Source of the DNA: Bacteroidales bacterium
GTDB taxonomy: Bacteria; Bacteroidota; Bacteroidia; Bacteroidales; WCHB1-69
Length of the DNA stretch: 64,000 bases
Assembly (NCBI GenBank): GCA_017615595.1
Contig: JAFZZT010000050.1
Span: 1 to 64,000, forward strand
Direction of reading: 5' to 3'
Below, one piece after another: positions 1-7,909 of this stretch. Below the pieces are notes generated by a model. That model was not told the DNA's origin, searched no databases, and was given only the letters and a program-made list of their open reading frames with translations. The position numbers and the translations under genes are program-made. How positions within the stretch are numbered: position 1 is the stretch's first letter; every line of letters starts with the position of its first letter.

Positions 1-249
1 CCGGCTGTGATGCTCACCGACGTGCTGTCGAACGGCGGCATGGAAGTTCCCCCGTTGAAGGATCACCCCGCCAGCCCTGCCCTATTGGCGAAGTTGTTCG
101 GCGGTGCCGGTGGCGAGGAAGTCGATAGGGTTACCCACGGAGGAGCCTCCGAAGAGTTTCGCCAAGAGGGCGGGACTGGCGGGGTGGTCCTTGAGTGGTG
201 GAACCTCCATGCCGCCGTTGCTGAGCACGTCTGTGAGCATCACGGCAGG
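1..249. repeat. Inverted repeat within acyl-CoA synthetase coding DNA (probable chimeric junction)
   Basis: Bases 1-104 read on the + strand encode PAVMLTDVLSNGGMEVPPLK and continue to LLAKLFGG. Bases 146-249 read on the - strand encode exactly the same peptide inside the next gene. The arms differ at about 19 of 101 compared bases, all synonymous, and are separated by 41 bp. The switch falls in a short shared stretch near 91-106, where AKLFGG on + overlaps GTAEQL on -. Two diverged copies joined head-on at microhomology suggest a contig-end chimera between strains or species rather than a natural gene pair. Confidence 0.8.
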
Positions 250-1185
250 ACCGCCGGCATGCGTAATGACGGCGCAGCGCTTGCCCTTGATTTCAGGATG
301 CATGAAGACACCGCAGACGGTGGTCAGCTCCTGACGGTTGTGGCAGCGCACGATGCCTGCTTTCTGGAAGAGAGCATCCACGGCCACGTCGTTGGTGGCC
401 AAGGCGCCAGTATGCGACGAAGCGGCGCGGGAGCCGGCAGCACTGCCACCGCTCTTGATGGCGGCGATATGGCAGCCCTTGTTGATGAGTGAGCGGCTGT
501 GCTTCAGCAGACGCTGCGGGTCGCCGATTTTCTCCATGTAGAGCATGATGACATGCGAGGATTTCTCGGGATCGAAGGTCTCGTCCAAGTGCTCAAGCAC
601 ATCTTCAATGCCCAGTTGGGCACTATTGCCGACTGCCCACACGCTGTTGAACTTCAGACCGTTGCTCATACCGTATTCCTTGATGAAAACGGCCGTGGCA
701 CCGGAACCGGTGATGAAATCGACACCCTTGGGATCGAGTTTAGGGATCGGCGTGTCGAAACAGCCACTGTAGTTGGTATTCAGGAAGCCCGTGCAGTTAG
801 GGCCGATGAGCGAGCCACCGACGCTGTTGATGGTATCGACTATGTGTTTCTCGATTTCAGCACCCTCGTGGCTCTCTTCCGAGAAGCCGGCGCTGACGAT
901 AATGAAGCCCTTGCAGCCCTTCTCCTTGGCCAACACATCGACCGTCTGGGCGCAGAATTTGGCTGCGATGCAGAGGATGGCGCAATCGACCTGCGGCAGG
1001 TCATCGACCTTGGCGTAGCATTTCACGCCCTGCACTTCTGTCTCTTTCGGGTTGACGGCGTAAATCTGGCCCTTGAAGGGACTCTCCAGAAGGTTCTTCA
1101 GCGACTTGCCACCGGGTTTGTGAATATCACTGGATGCACCGCACACAACGATGCTTTGAGGGTTTAATAATTTGGGGTTGATCAT
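82..1185 (-). CDS. ADP-forming acyl/acetyl-CoA synthetase, alpha (CoA-ligase) part, 3' end broken
   Basis: This enzyme class converts acyl-CoA, ADP and phosphate to acid, CoA and ATP, usually the last energy-yielding step when 2-keto acids from amino acids or sugars are fermented. Residues 8-100 are the CoA-binding Rossmann domain (SIVVCGASSD near the start). Residues 150-300 are the succinyl-CoA-ligase-like part, with the expected phosphohistidine in SSHTGALA (His258). The frame passes NPIDFLATGTAEQL, a conserved family motif, and then meets a stop. The natural protein should continue with more of the ligase domain and often an ATP-grasp domain, so the end at 82 is probably created by the inverted junction. 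The gene lies 42 bp behind the phosphoglucomutase gene and is probably co-transcribed with it. Confidence 0.8.
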   Translation of the reverse strand: MINPKLLNPQSIVVCGASSDIHKPGGKSLKNLLESPFKGQIYAVNPKETEVQGVKCYAKVDDLPQVDCAILCIAAKFCAQTVDVLAKEKGCKGFIIVSAGFSEESHEGAEIEKHIVDTINSVGGSLIGPNCTGFLNTNYSGCFDTPIPKLDPKGVDFITGSGATAVFIKEYGMSNGLKFNSVWAVGNSAQLGIEDVLEHLDETFDPEKSSHVIMLYMEKIGDPQRLLKHSRSLINKGCHIAAIKSGGSAAGSRAASSHTGALATNDVAVDALFQKAGIVRCHNRQELTTVCGVFMHPEIKGKRCAVITHAGGPAVMLTDVLSNGGMEVPPLKDHPASPALLAKLFGGSSVGNPIDFLATGTAEQLRQ

Positions 1186-1227
1186 AATAATAAATATGTA
1201 TAGGATTTTTACTTGTCACTAAAAAAA

Positions 1228-2964
1228 TCAGAATTCCAACATAGCCTTCTTCAGGTCTTCTATCTTCTGCTGGAGTTCGAGCTTGCGGGCTGCCATCTCG
1301 TTGCGTCTGTTCACTTTGGTCGTCACACTGAAGTAGAACTTGATCTTCGGCTCCGTGCCGGACGGACGCACGGTCAGTTTGCTGCCATCCTTCAAGAAGA
1401 ACTGCAACACGTTGGAGCTGGGAAGATCCAGCGGGCCATTGGTGCCATACCGATAGTCGTAGTATTTCTGCAGCTGGACGTCATGCATCTTGACAACCTC
1501 GATGCCACCGATGGTTTTGGGTGGTTTGGTACGGAACTTCTCCATCATCTGGCGGATCTCGTTCAAGCCATCCTGACCCTTCTTGGTCAACGAGAGCAAG
1601 CCTTCTTGATACAATCCATATTGATAATAGATATCGTCCAGCACCTCGGTCAGCAGTTTGTGGTTCTCGCGATGGATCACCTTGTAGCAGGCGGCCATCT
1701 CGGCAATGAGACAGCAGGCGGAGACAGCGTCCTTGTCGCGGACGAAATCGCCAACCAGATAGCCATAGCTCTCCTCGCCGCCAACCAGGTAGGTGGCATC
1801 CTGCTCATGACTGCGGATGGTCTCCGCGATGTATTTGAAGCCCGTCAGCACCTCATAACAGTCGATATTGTAATCCAACGCTATATCCTTGAGCAGATCG
1901 GTGGTGACGATGGTCTTGACCACATACGGATTCTTGATGTCATGGCCTTTCTTGAGCTGATGTTCCAGCACATAGTTGAAGAGCAGGGTGGCGGTTTGGT
2001 TGCCATTCATCAGTTGCATCTCACCGTCGGCATTGCGCACGGCGATACCCACACGGTCGGCATCGGGATCGGTGGCCAGCACCAGATCGGCATGGATCTC
2101 ATCGGCGCACTGAAGGGCCAATTTGAGGGCCTCATGCTCTTCGGGGTTCGGATAGACCACTGTCGGGAAGGTACCATCGGGGATAGCCTGGGGCGCGACC
2201 ACGGTCACATCCTTGAAGCCAAACATCTTGAGCGCCTGGGGCACCAGTGCGATGCCAGTGCCATGCAACGGCGTATAGACAATCTTCAGATTCTTGCCCT
2301 TCTCGGACTTAGGCAGGTGCAAGGAGAGTGCGCGGACATGCTTCAGATAGATGTCGTCAATCTTCTTGCCTATGACTTTCACCAGACTGGCCTTGCGCTG
2401 CCATGAGATCATGCTGATGTCCGTGACTTTCTTCACCTCATCGAGCACCAGACGGTCATACGGGGCCACCAGCTGGCCGCCATCATCGCCATAGACCTTA
2501 TATCCATTATACTCTTTGGGATTATGGGAAGCCGTAATCATGACGCCGGCTTGGCAATGCAACTCCCTGACAGCAAAAGAGAGTTCCGGGGTCGGACGGA
2601 TGTCGTCAAACAGAAACGTCTGGATGCCGTTGGCGGAAAAAATGTCAGCCGAGATCTGGGCAAACTCCCGGCTCATGATACGAGAGTCGTAGGAGATGAC
2701 GATTCGGGGATCATGGGGCACCGTAGCCTTCATGAAGTTGGCAATGCCCTGTGCGGCGGCGCCCACCGTGTATTTGTTCATACGGTTGGTGCCGACACCG
2801 ATGATGCCACGCATACCGCCCGTACCGAATTCCAGGTCGCAATAGAAAGCATCCTCCAAAGCCTTGGGGTCTTCCTGCTGCATTCTTTTAATCTCGTCTT
2901 TGATCTCTTGATCATAAGCTCCGTTAAGCCATGTCTCAATTCTGCGTTTTGTGTTGTCGTCCAT
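1228..2964 (-). CDS. Phospho-sugar mutase (alpha-phosphoglucomutase / phosphomannomutase family)
   Basis: The enzyme interconverts hexose 1- and 6-phosphates in the cytoplasm and feeds glycan and nucleotide-sugar synthesis. All four family signatures are visible: the phosphoserine loop TASHNPKEYNGYK (Ser near residue 146), the metal loop ATDPDADRVG, the sugar-binding loop GGEESYGY, and the phosphate-binding RPSGTEPKIKFY close to the C-terminus. A length of 578 residues is usual for the long PgcA-like subgroup. An upstream ATG at 2985 exists, but the -7 box TACTTTTG sits at 2991-2998, so transcription should begin near 2984 and the ATG at 2964 is the better start. The acyl-CoA synthetase gene follows downstream. 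Confidence 0.93.
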   Translation of the reverse strand: MDDNTKRRIETWLNGAYDQEIKDEIKRMQQEDPKALEDAFYCDLEFGTGGMRGIIGVGTNRMNKYTVGAAAQGIANFMKATVPHDPRIVISYDSRIMSREFAQISADIFSANGIQTFLFDDIRPTPELSFAVRELHCQAGVMITASHNPKEYNGYKVYGDDGGQLVAPYDRLVLDEVKKVTDISMISWQRKASLVKVIGKKIDDIYLKHVRALSLHLPKSEKGKNLKIVYTPLHGTGIALVPQALKMFGFKDVTVVAPQAIPDGTFPTVVYPNPEEHEALKLALQCADEIHADLVLATDPDADRVGIAVRNADGEMQLMNGNQTATLLFNYVLEHQLKKGHDIKNPYVVKTIVTTDLLKDIALDYNIDCYEVLTGFKYIAETIRSHEQDATYLVGGEESYGYLVGDFVRDKDAVSACCLIAEMAACYKVIHRENHKLLTEVLDDIYYQYGLYQEGLLSLTKKGQDGLNEIRQMMEKFRTKPPKTIGGIEVVKMHDVQLQKYYDYRYGTNGPLDLPSSNVLQFFLKDGSKLTVRPSGTEPKIKFYFSVTTKVNRRNEMAARKLELQQKIEDLKKAMLEF

Positions 2965-2990
2965 AGTGAAAGATTTTAAAATCAAGATGG

Positions 2991-2998
2991 CAAAAGTA
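2991..2998 (-). promoter_or_regulatory. -7 promoter box of the phosphoglucomutase gene
   Basis: The minus strand reads TACTTTTG, matching the Bacteroidota consensus TAnnTTTG. It is about 27 bp upstream of the chosen ATG at 2964. Confidence 0.6.
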
Positions 2999-3088
2999 AC
3001 ATTTTTATCTCAAAAAACAAAGTTTTAGACATCTCAAAAGAAATTAGAAAGAAAAATGTCGAAACGGCCTACATCAACAAAAAAAGTT

Positions 3089-3096
3089 TATCTTTG
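3089..3096 (+). promoter_or_regulatory. -7 promoter box of the DUF4332 gene
   Basis: TATCTTTG followed by CAC is a textbook Bacteroidota -7 element. The leader to the ATG at 3180 would be about 77 nt. Confidence 0.6.
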
Positions 3097-3179
3097 CACC
3101 TGCTTTTCGCATCATGCGGGAGGAGGGAGAAGGCCGAAAATCCCGAATAGAGTAAGCAAAACCTTTTAACTTATAAAAC

Positions 3180-3587
3180 ATGGCTTATAAAATTGAACAA
3201 ATCGAAGGTGTCGGCGGCGTTTATGCCGAGAAATTGAACCAAGTAGGCATCAACACGACAGAAGAATTGCTGAACAAGTGCGCCAAGCCCGCAGGCCGTA
3301 CCGCCCTGGCCGAGGCTACCGGCATCAGCCCGAAACTCATCCTCAAATGGGCCAACCATGCCGATCTCTTCCGCATCAAGGGTGTAGCCGGACAATTTGC
3401 AGAACTGCTGGAAGCTTCCGGCGTGGACACCGTCAAGGAGTTCCGTCACCGCGTGGCCGCCAACCTGCATCCCAAGATGATCGAGGTGAACAACGTCAAG
3501 AACCTCTGCAACCGCGTGCCTTCCGTCTCCGAACTGGAGAAAATGATCGACCAGGCCAAAGAACTCGACCCCATGATGGAGTACTAA
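3180..3587 (+). CDS. DUF4332 domain protein (helix-hairpin-helix-like)
   Basis: A 135-residue protein that opens with KIEQIEGVGGVYAEKLNQVG, the helix-hairpin-helix pattern (IEGVGxxYAxKL) typical of DUF4332. A second, weaker hairpin is seen around FRIKGVAGQFAELLEASGV (about residues 62-80). Such proteins are small, cytoplasmic and presumed to bind nucleic acid, but no specific role is established. The gene is a single transcription unit: its own -7 box lies upstream and a strong terminator follows at 3629. Confidence 0.8.
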   Translation: MAYKIEQIEGVGGVYAEKLNQVGINTTEELLNKCAKPAGRTALAEATGISPKLILKWANHADLFRIKGVAGQFAELLEASGVDTVKEFRHRVAANLHPKMIEVNNVKNLCNRVPSVSELEKMIDQAKELDPMMEY

Positions 3588-3628
3588 ACACAAACCTGTT
3601 TATAACTCTCTGAGTGCAAATTTCCTAC

Positions 3629-3664
3629 ACGGAGATGCCCAAACCGGCATCTCCGTTTTATTTC
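3629..3664 (+). terminator. Rho-independent terminator after the DUF4332 gene
   Basis: Arms ACGGAGATGCC and GGCATCTCCGT enclose a 6-nt loop, followed by TTTATTT. Confidence 0.85.
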
Positions 3665-3750
3665 AGCCTCCCGCGGAGACAGCTCAACCTGTTGATTTAT
3701 AGGGCAAAAAAATAAAAATCCGCATAGGTTGAATATTTGAAAAAAAAATG

Positions 3751-3758
3751 TACTTTTG
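3751..3758 (+). promoter_or_regulatory. -7 promoter box of rpsT
   Basis: TACTTTTG matches TAnnTTTG. A TTG lies 19 bp upstream (3729-3731), a plausible -33 element. The leader is about 48 nt. Confidence 0.6.
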
Positions 3759-3805
3759 CCGCTCTAAAATTATAGCATAAAATTCAATCACAAATCAAGT
3801 AAGAA

Positions 3806-4057
3806 ATGGCAAATCATAAGTCATCCATCAAAAGAATTAGAGCAAACGAGAAAAAGAGACTGGCTAACCGTTATTATTCCAAGACCATGCGCAATGCCTT
3901 GAAGGACATCCGCAACACGGAAGACAAGAACGAAGCCTCCCAGAAGTTGTCTGCTATGACATCCATGATTGACAAACTTGCCAAGAAGGGTATGATTCAT
4001 AAGAATAAAGCAGCCAACCTCAAGTCTGGTTTGATGAAGAAAATCAACGCTCTCTAA
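3806..4057 (+). CDS. rpsT: 30S ribosomal protein S20
   Basis: An 83-residue, Lys/Arg-rich, all-helical protein starting [22 protein letters not shown], the S20 signature (broken here only by the length of the motif), and ending in an Ala/Lys helix ([18 protein letters not shown]). It binds 16S rRNA in the body of the small subunit early in assembly. It has its own promoter (3751) and a terminator immediately after the stop, so expression is probably monocistronic. Confidence 0.97.
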   Translation: MANHKSSIKRIRANEKKRLANRYYSKTMRNALKDIRNTEDKNEASQKLSAMTSMIDKLAKKGMIHKNKAANLKSGLMKKINAL

Positions 4058-4066
4058 TCGAACAAC

Positions 4067-4093
4067 GAAGGCTCCACGGCCTTCTTTTTTTTT
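4067..4093 (+). terminator. Terminator after rpsT
   Basis: GAAGGC, a 6-nt loop, GCCTTC and then nine T residues. It ends only 8 bp before the next start codon at 4102, so the thioesterase gene may depend on readthrough. Confidence 0.75.
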
Positions 4094-4101
4094 ATAGTCC
4101 C

Positions 4102-4524
4102 ATGGCACCGCATTTTCAGTTCTCCGTCCCGATCCAGATTCGCATGAGCGACCTGGACCCTTTTGCGCACGTCAACAACGGCGCGCAGTGCCATTACTTC
4201 GACTACGGACGGAGCAACTACCTGGAGCATGTATTACAGATGACCATTGATTGGACCACCTTCGACCTGGTGCTGGTGCATGTGGGCATGGACTTCAAAG
4301 ACAGCATCGGCTTTCACGACCAGCTCGTCTGCGAATCCCGCGTCACGGCCATCGGCAACAAGAGCTTCCGGATGGAGCAGCAGTTACGCGACCTGCGCAC
4401 TGACAAGGTCAAGACCACCTGCGAGTGCGTGTTGGCCGGCTTGGACCGTCACGCCCTCCAGGCCATCCCCATTCAAGAAGAGTACAAGGCAAAGTTCCGC
4501 GCTTTCGAACACTTAGATGATTAG
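4102..4524 (+). CDS. Acyl-CoA thioesterase, hot-dog fold (4HBT-like)
   Basis: A 140-residue single hot-dog domain. The N-terminal stretch RMSDLDPFAHVNNGAQCHYF is the 4-hydroxybenzoyl-CoA thioesterase signature: the Asp and the HVNN-type loop precede the long helix, and YGRSNYLEHV follows. It probably hydrolyses an acyl-CoA or acyl-ACP in the cytoplasm; the substrate cannot be read from sequence. The stop overlaps the start of the rRNA methyltransferase gene by 8 bp (ATGATTAG), so the two are translationally coupled. Confidence 0.85.
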   Translation: MAPHFQFSVPIQIRMSDLDPFAHVNNGAQCHYFDYGRSNYLEHVLQMTIDWTTFDLVLVHVGMDFKDSIGFHDQLVCESRVTAIGNKSFRMEQQLRDLRTDKVKTTCECVLAGLDRHALQAIPIQEEYKAKFRAFEHLDD

Positions 4525-5269
4525 CAAACAGAGAATTTCCGATATCCGCAAGCTGCATCAGAAGAAATATCGTGATGCGGAGGGTCTCTTCATCGTGGAG
4601 GGCCGCAAGAGCGTGGAGATGCTGCTGTCGTCAGCTTTTGTGGTGGAGGAGATCCTGACCACCGAAGACTTCCTGGCGCATTATCCGGATTTGTTGTCAA
4701 GACGTGCCGTCACGGTAGGTTCCCCGGCCGACTTGGAGCGCATCAGTGTCATGAGCACGCCGCCGGAGGTGCTGGCCATCGCGCGGCAGAAGCGCCCCAC
4801 CCCACCCGCTCCCGCTGGCAACCAGCCCTTGCTCATCCTCGACCGCATCTCCGATCCCGGCAACTTGGGCACCATCATCCGCACCGCCGACTGGTTCCAC
4901 ATCCCGCATATCATCTGCTCCCCGGACAGTGTGGAGTTTTACAACCCCAAGACCATCCAGGCCACTATGGGCTCCTTCTGTTTTGTGGAGGTCTCGTACC
5001 TTCCGCTCGTGCCCTTCCTGCAGGAGGCGTCCCGCACGCACCGCGTCTTGGGCACCTTCATGGACGGCCAGCCGCTGGCGACTTTCGCCCCGCAAAGCGG
5101 AGACATCCTCGTCATCGGCAACGAAGCCAACGGCATCACCCCGGAGGTCGCCGCGCACGTCACCGACCGTGTCTCCATCCCCAAGGTGGACCCCGCGCGT
5201 CCCTCGGCGGAGTCGCTCAACGCCGCCATCGCCGCCGGGATTACGATGAATCAGCTATTCGGGAGATAG
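4517..5269 (+). CDS. SpoU/TrmH-family RNA 2'-O-ribose methyltransferase
   Basis: A 250-residue SPOUT enzyme that methylates a ribose 2'-OH in rRNA or tRNA with SAM. Residues 5-80 are the substrate-binding N-terminal domain. The three SpoU motifs are clear: LDRISDPGNLGTIIRTADWF (motif 1, about 110-129), IGNEANGI (motif 2) and IPKVDPARPSAESLNAAIAAG (motif 3, shown here whole as separate blocks IPKVDPARP and SAESLNAAIAA). It is coupled to the thioesterase gene, and its stop directly abuts the stop of the convergent HNH gene. The exact target nucleotide is not predictable. Confidence 0.9.
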   Translation: MISKQRISDIRKLHQKKYRDAEGLFIVEGRKSVEMLLSSAFVVEEILTTEDFLAHYPDLLSRRAVTVGSPADLERISVMSTPPEVLAIARQKRPTPPAPAGNQPLLILDRISDPGNLGTIIRTADWFHIPHIICSPDSVEFYNPKTIQATMGSFCFVEVSYLPLVPFLQEASRTHRVLGTFMDGQPLATFAPQSGDILVIGNEANGITPEVAAHVTDRVSIPKVDPARPSAESLNAAIAAGITMNQLFGR

Positions 5270-6361
5270 CTATTTGCCGCTTTTCTTTCGATTACATTCA
5301 CGACACAGCATCTGACAGTTCTCTGCCACAGTGCGGCCACCCGCATGCCACGGCGTGATGTGGTCAGCTTCCATCTGCGAAAGTTCAAAATGATGGCCGC
5401 AGTCTGCACAATAGCCTCCCTGCCGCTCGTAGGCCGCCAACTTCTGCGCATCGGTGAAAGCCCTGATAGACAGATATTTCTCTTTTCGAGTTAAGATGTA
5501 AGGATAGATGCCCGTCTTCTTGGTCACATCATCATCCAGAATCAGCCGTTTTACCTCATTATCAATCTCTTGAAAATCAAACACTTTGTCCTTATACTGC
5601 TTGTAAAGCCAACCCCAATCCACTCCTTTCATGATCTTCTTGCGCTCCTTGGTAGGACGGAAGGAGGTCTCCACCCAGGTAATGACGGCTTGGAAAAACT
5701 GCCACAAGGGAGCCGCACTCGCATCGTGCTGATGGTTTGACATATACACCTCGATATTGCCATCCGAAATCCAAGAGATTGCAGTCTCCAGATAATCCTG
5801 GCGGATGGCAGATCCAGTAAGGTAGTCGCCGCCGATCTTGGCCGCCGGGGCACCGTTCTTGCTGAAATAACGTTTGGCGTCGCTCACCCACGAGCCCGCA
5901 TACACTGCATTGCGCAGCTCCTGTTTCGCAAGCTCTTCGCCAGCTATATTGATGGTTTCGAACCACTTGAGCTTCTCGCTGTCGGTTCCGCTGCAGATGT
6001 AAATCTGGAGCTCGTAATGGAGAATCTGCTCCTGCTCATCGGGCTGGAGGTTGTGGAAATAGCGGAAGTTGAAGGCAAAGTCACCATGCACATACTGGCA
6101 GATGGAGATGGTGCGCTGCTGGCCGTCAATGATCTCATAAGTGCCGTCTTCGCGCACCGCCCAATACATCACATTCAAGGGGAATCCTTTTGTGAGAGTG
6201 TCGATGACAGCGTCGCGCTGCTTTTCCTTATAGACAAACTCGCGCTGGTAGGGCGGACGCACGTCCAAGCGACCGCCATAGGCGCGCACGCCGTTCTCGT
6301 TGTTGTCCTCATAGCCCGCCGTCAGCTCGCGGACCGTGATTTTGTGTAGTTCGATTTGCAT
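5270..6361 (-). CDS. DUF262 plus HNH endonuclease (restriction partner candidate)
   Basis: A 363-residue, two-domain protein. Residues about 20-180 are DUF262 (GmrS/ParB-like), with the hallmark IDGQQR and the upstream VRPPYQREFVYKEKQRD block. Residues about 310-363 form an HNH nuclease: C-x2-C (CADC), EADHITPWHAGG and NCQMLCRECNRKK supply the metal- and zinc-binding residues. DUF262 proteins with HNH domains act in restriction of modified or unmodified DNA, often using nucleotide binding. Here the gene stands beside an EcoRI-family adenine methylase in the same orientation, so it is a candidate cognate nuclease. It ends flush against the convergent methyltransferase gene with no intergenic base. 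Confidence 0.85.
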   Translation of the reverse strand: MQIELHKITVRELTAGYEDNNENGVRAYGGRLDVRPPYQREFVYKEKQRDAVIDTLTKGFPLNVMYWAVREDGTYEIIDGQQRTISICQYVHGDFAFNFRYFHNLQPDEQEQILHYELQIYICSGTDSEKLKWFETINIAGEELAKQELRNAVYAGSWVSDAKRYFSKNGAPAAKIGGDYLTGSAIRQDYLETAISWISDGNIEVYMSNHQHDASAAPLWQFFQAVITWVETSFRPTKERKKIMKGVDWGWLYKQYKDKVFDFQEIDNEVKRLILDDDVTKKTGIYPYILTRKEKYLSIRAFTDAQKLAAYERQGGYCADCGHHFELSQMEADHITPWHAGGRTVAENCQMLCRECNRKKSGK

Positions 6362-6507
6362 AATATGTTATGTTTTAATCATCTTTAATCGACTCATATT
6401 TTGAATTGATTATCGTCATTTTTGCCACAGAAACATAATAAAAACAAAAAATTGTTTGCGATGACGTGAAAATCAGCCGTAATCACCTCATTTTTTGACG
6501 TGATTAA

Positions 6508-7644
6508 TCAATCCTCTTTGTTTACGGGGTTGTACGATTCGGGGTCTTCCGCCGCCATGGGCAGGGGTATGTCAGGTTGTTGGTAGCATGTTGGTTGGCC
6601 GACCTGTAGGGGCGAATAATGATTCGCCTCTACACTGTCACCTGTCGGTTTGCGACGACGGATGAGGATGCGGTGATATGTTTTTTGACATAATTTTCCA
6701 TTATGCATTTTTTGTCGAGATGGGTATTCTTTGAACCCTTCTTTCTCTCTTAAAACAATGATTTCAATACACGGCTCACAACAATTCAATATTTCAAATT
6801 GTTGTGGGTTGTATTTATCCATAAATGTGATTGGAACACCTATAACACCGAAATAATCGGAAGGTATTTCTGATGTTTTGTCTACATTAATTGCATCAAA
6901 ATCTGCATATTTCGGATAGTCTTCAGGGAGATAACTTTTATACAAAATCAAATCTTCGTGACGCTTTTGAATTTCCAAATTTGTAAACCAATTTACACCT
7001 GAAACGCGAATCATTCCTTCTCTATGGTCACCAGCCGTAGCCGTGTCTTCATATCTACTAATGAAATGTCCGGCACCTCCTTTAAATCCATAACCCAGCC
7101 AAATTTTATTCTCCTTTATCAAGGGAAAGATTTCCTTGTATGTTATCGCATTTTGATGTCCGACTATCACAAACTTCTTCTCATATTTCATCAACTGTGC
7201 CACATATTCCCGAAACAGCGAGAACGGCGGATTGGTCACCACAATGTCGGCTTCTTTCAACAATTCAATACATTCTTTTGATCGAAAGTCACCGTCTCCT
7301 TCAAAATAATGGATCCCGATTTCCTCAGGGTCAGGCACGCGATTGCCGTTTTTGTCGCCATAATACTCCAGCCAAATCGCCCTTTCAGAATCATTTTGCG
7401 AGAACAAATCGCGGTTTTGGTTCTTATAGCATGTGGTGATCAGCTTTTTTAACCCCAACTGTTCGAAGTTGTAACTGAAATAGTGGAAAAAGTTGCTCAC
7501 GCGCGGGTCATCACAATTGCAGAGTACCGTTTTATCTTTGAAATGCGACTTGTAATGCCTCAATTCGTTTTCTATATCTACAAGCTGGGTATAAAACTCG
7601 TCTTTCTTGGCGTTCTTTGCCTGGTTTAGATTCTTGTTGGCCAT
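6508..7644 (-). CDS. EcoRI-family adenine-specific DNA methyltransferase
   Basis: It matches the EcoRI_methylase family (PF13651) over about 330 residues: NLNQAKNAKKDEFYTQ at the N-terminus, CNCDDPRVSNFFHYF (SAM-site region) and the catalytic NPPF in IVVTNPPFSLFREY, as in N6-adenine methylases. The start is set at the ATG of MANKNL (7644), as is usual in the family, rather than at the ATG 33 bases upstream. After YHRILIRRRK, where relatives normally stop, the frame runs about 36 residues through a REP-like palindrome, giving a low-complexity foreign tail. It presumably protects host DNA against the neighbouring HNH nuclease; GAATTC recognition cannot be assumed. Confidence 0.9.
   Translation of the reverse strand: MANKNLNQAKNAKKDEFYTQLVDIENELRHYKSHFKDKTVLCNCDDPRVSNFFHYFSYNFEQLGLKKLITTCYKNQNRDLFSQNDSERAIWLEYYGDKNGNRVPDPEEIGIHYFEGDGDFRSKECIELLKEADIVVTNPPFSLFREYVAQLMKYEKKFVIVGHQNAITYKEIFPLIKENKIWLGYGFKGGAGHFISRYEDTATAGDHREGMIRVSGVNWFTNLEIQKRHEDLILYKSYLPEDYPKYADFDAINVDKTSEIPSDYFGVIGVPITFMDKYNPQQFEILNCCEPCIEIIVLREKEGFKEYPSRQKMHNGKLCQKTYHRILIRRRKPTGDSVEANHYSPLQVGQPTCYQQPDIPLPMAAEDPESYNPVNKED
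6605..6634. repeat. REP-like palindrome inside the methylase 3' end
   Basis: TGTAGGGGCGAAT, AATG, ATTCGCCTCTACA: 13-bp arms with one mismatch. This resembles the dispersed GTAGGGGCGAAT palindromes found between genes in several bacterial phyla. Here it is translated as part of the methylase C-terminal tail. Confidence 0.7.
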
Positions 7645-7677
7645 TGTGATTGATAACTGTGCAATGCTATCAATCAC

Positions 7678-7838
7678 TTATCGGCAAAAAGAAAGGTGCA
7701 GGCCTTTCTATCGCATTCACGAGGAGCGTCGGAGAACCCCGCTGTACTAGTAGTCGAGCCCACACCTATTGGTGCGAGCATTGCTTTTACCTAGTACAAC
7801 GGAATTGCACGCTTCCGTGAAATTGCTTTATCCGATAA
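7678..7838 (-). ncRNA. Highly structured RNA-like element, family not recognised
   Basis: Read on the minus strand, the element is closed by TTATCGG (7832-7838) with CCGATAA (7678-7684). Inside are ACGGAA/TTCCGT with an 8-nt loop; GTACTAG pairing with CTAGTAC about 40 nt away; and between them a 9-bp hairpin GCTCGCACC-AATA-GGTGTGGGC. An AGCG...CGCT hairpin (AGCGGGGTTCTCCGACGCT) follows. The 9-bp stem needs two G-U pairs, which would be A-C mismatches on the + strand, so the RNA strand is the minus strand, as for the neighbouring genes. It lies between the broken DUF1016 gene and the methylase start. I see no tRNA, group I or group II core. A transposon-linked guide RNA or a leader regulating the methylase are possibilities only. 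Confidence 0.6.
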
Positions 7839-7909
7839 TTCTAAATCATCAGTTTCCGACGCTTTTGATTTGAATGCGAATAATAGCTAATGCTTTGGTT
7901 TATACTATG

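Noticed and set aside
7..492. Open frame of 161 codons on the + strand at the left end
   Set aside because: Its first 35 codons are the inverted synthetase fragment; the rest is the antisense of the synthetase gene. It is a product of the junction.
4067..4101. Possible small gene between rpsT and the thioesterase gene
   Set aside because: The space is taken by a terminator hairpin and its T-run.
7678..7838. Structured element considered as tRNA, group I or group II intron
   Set aside because: No T-arm GGTTCGAATCC, no domain V-like hairpin, no group I core, and no split gene around it.
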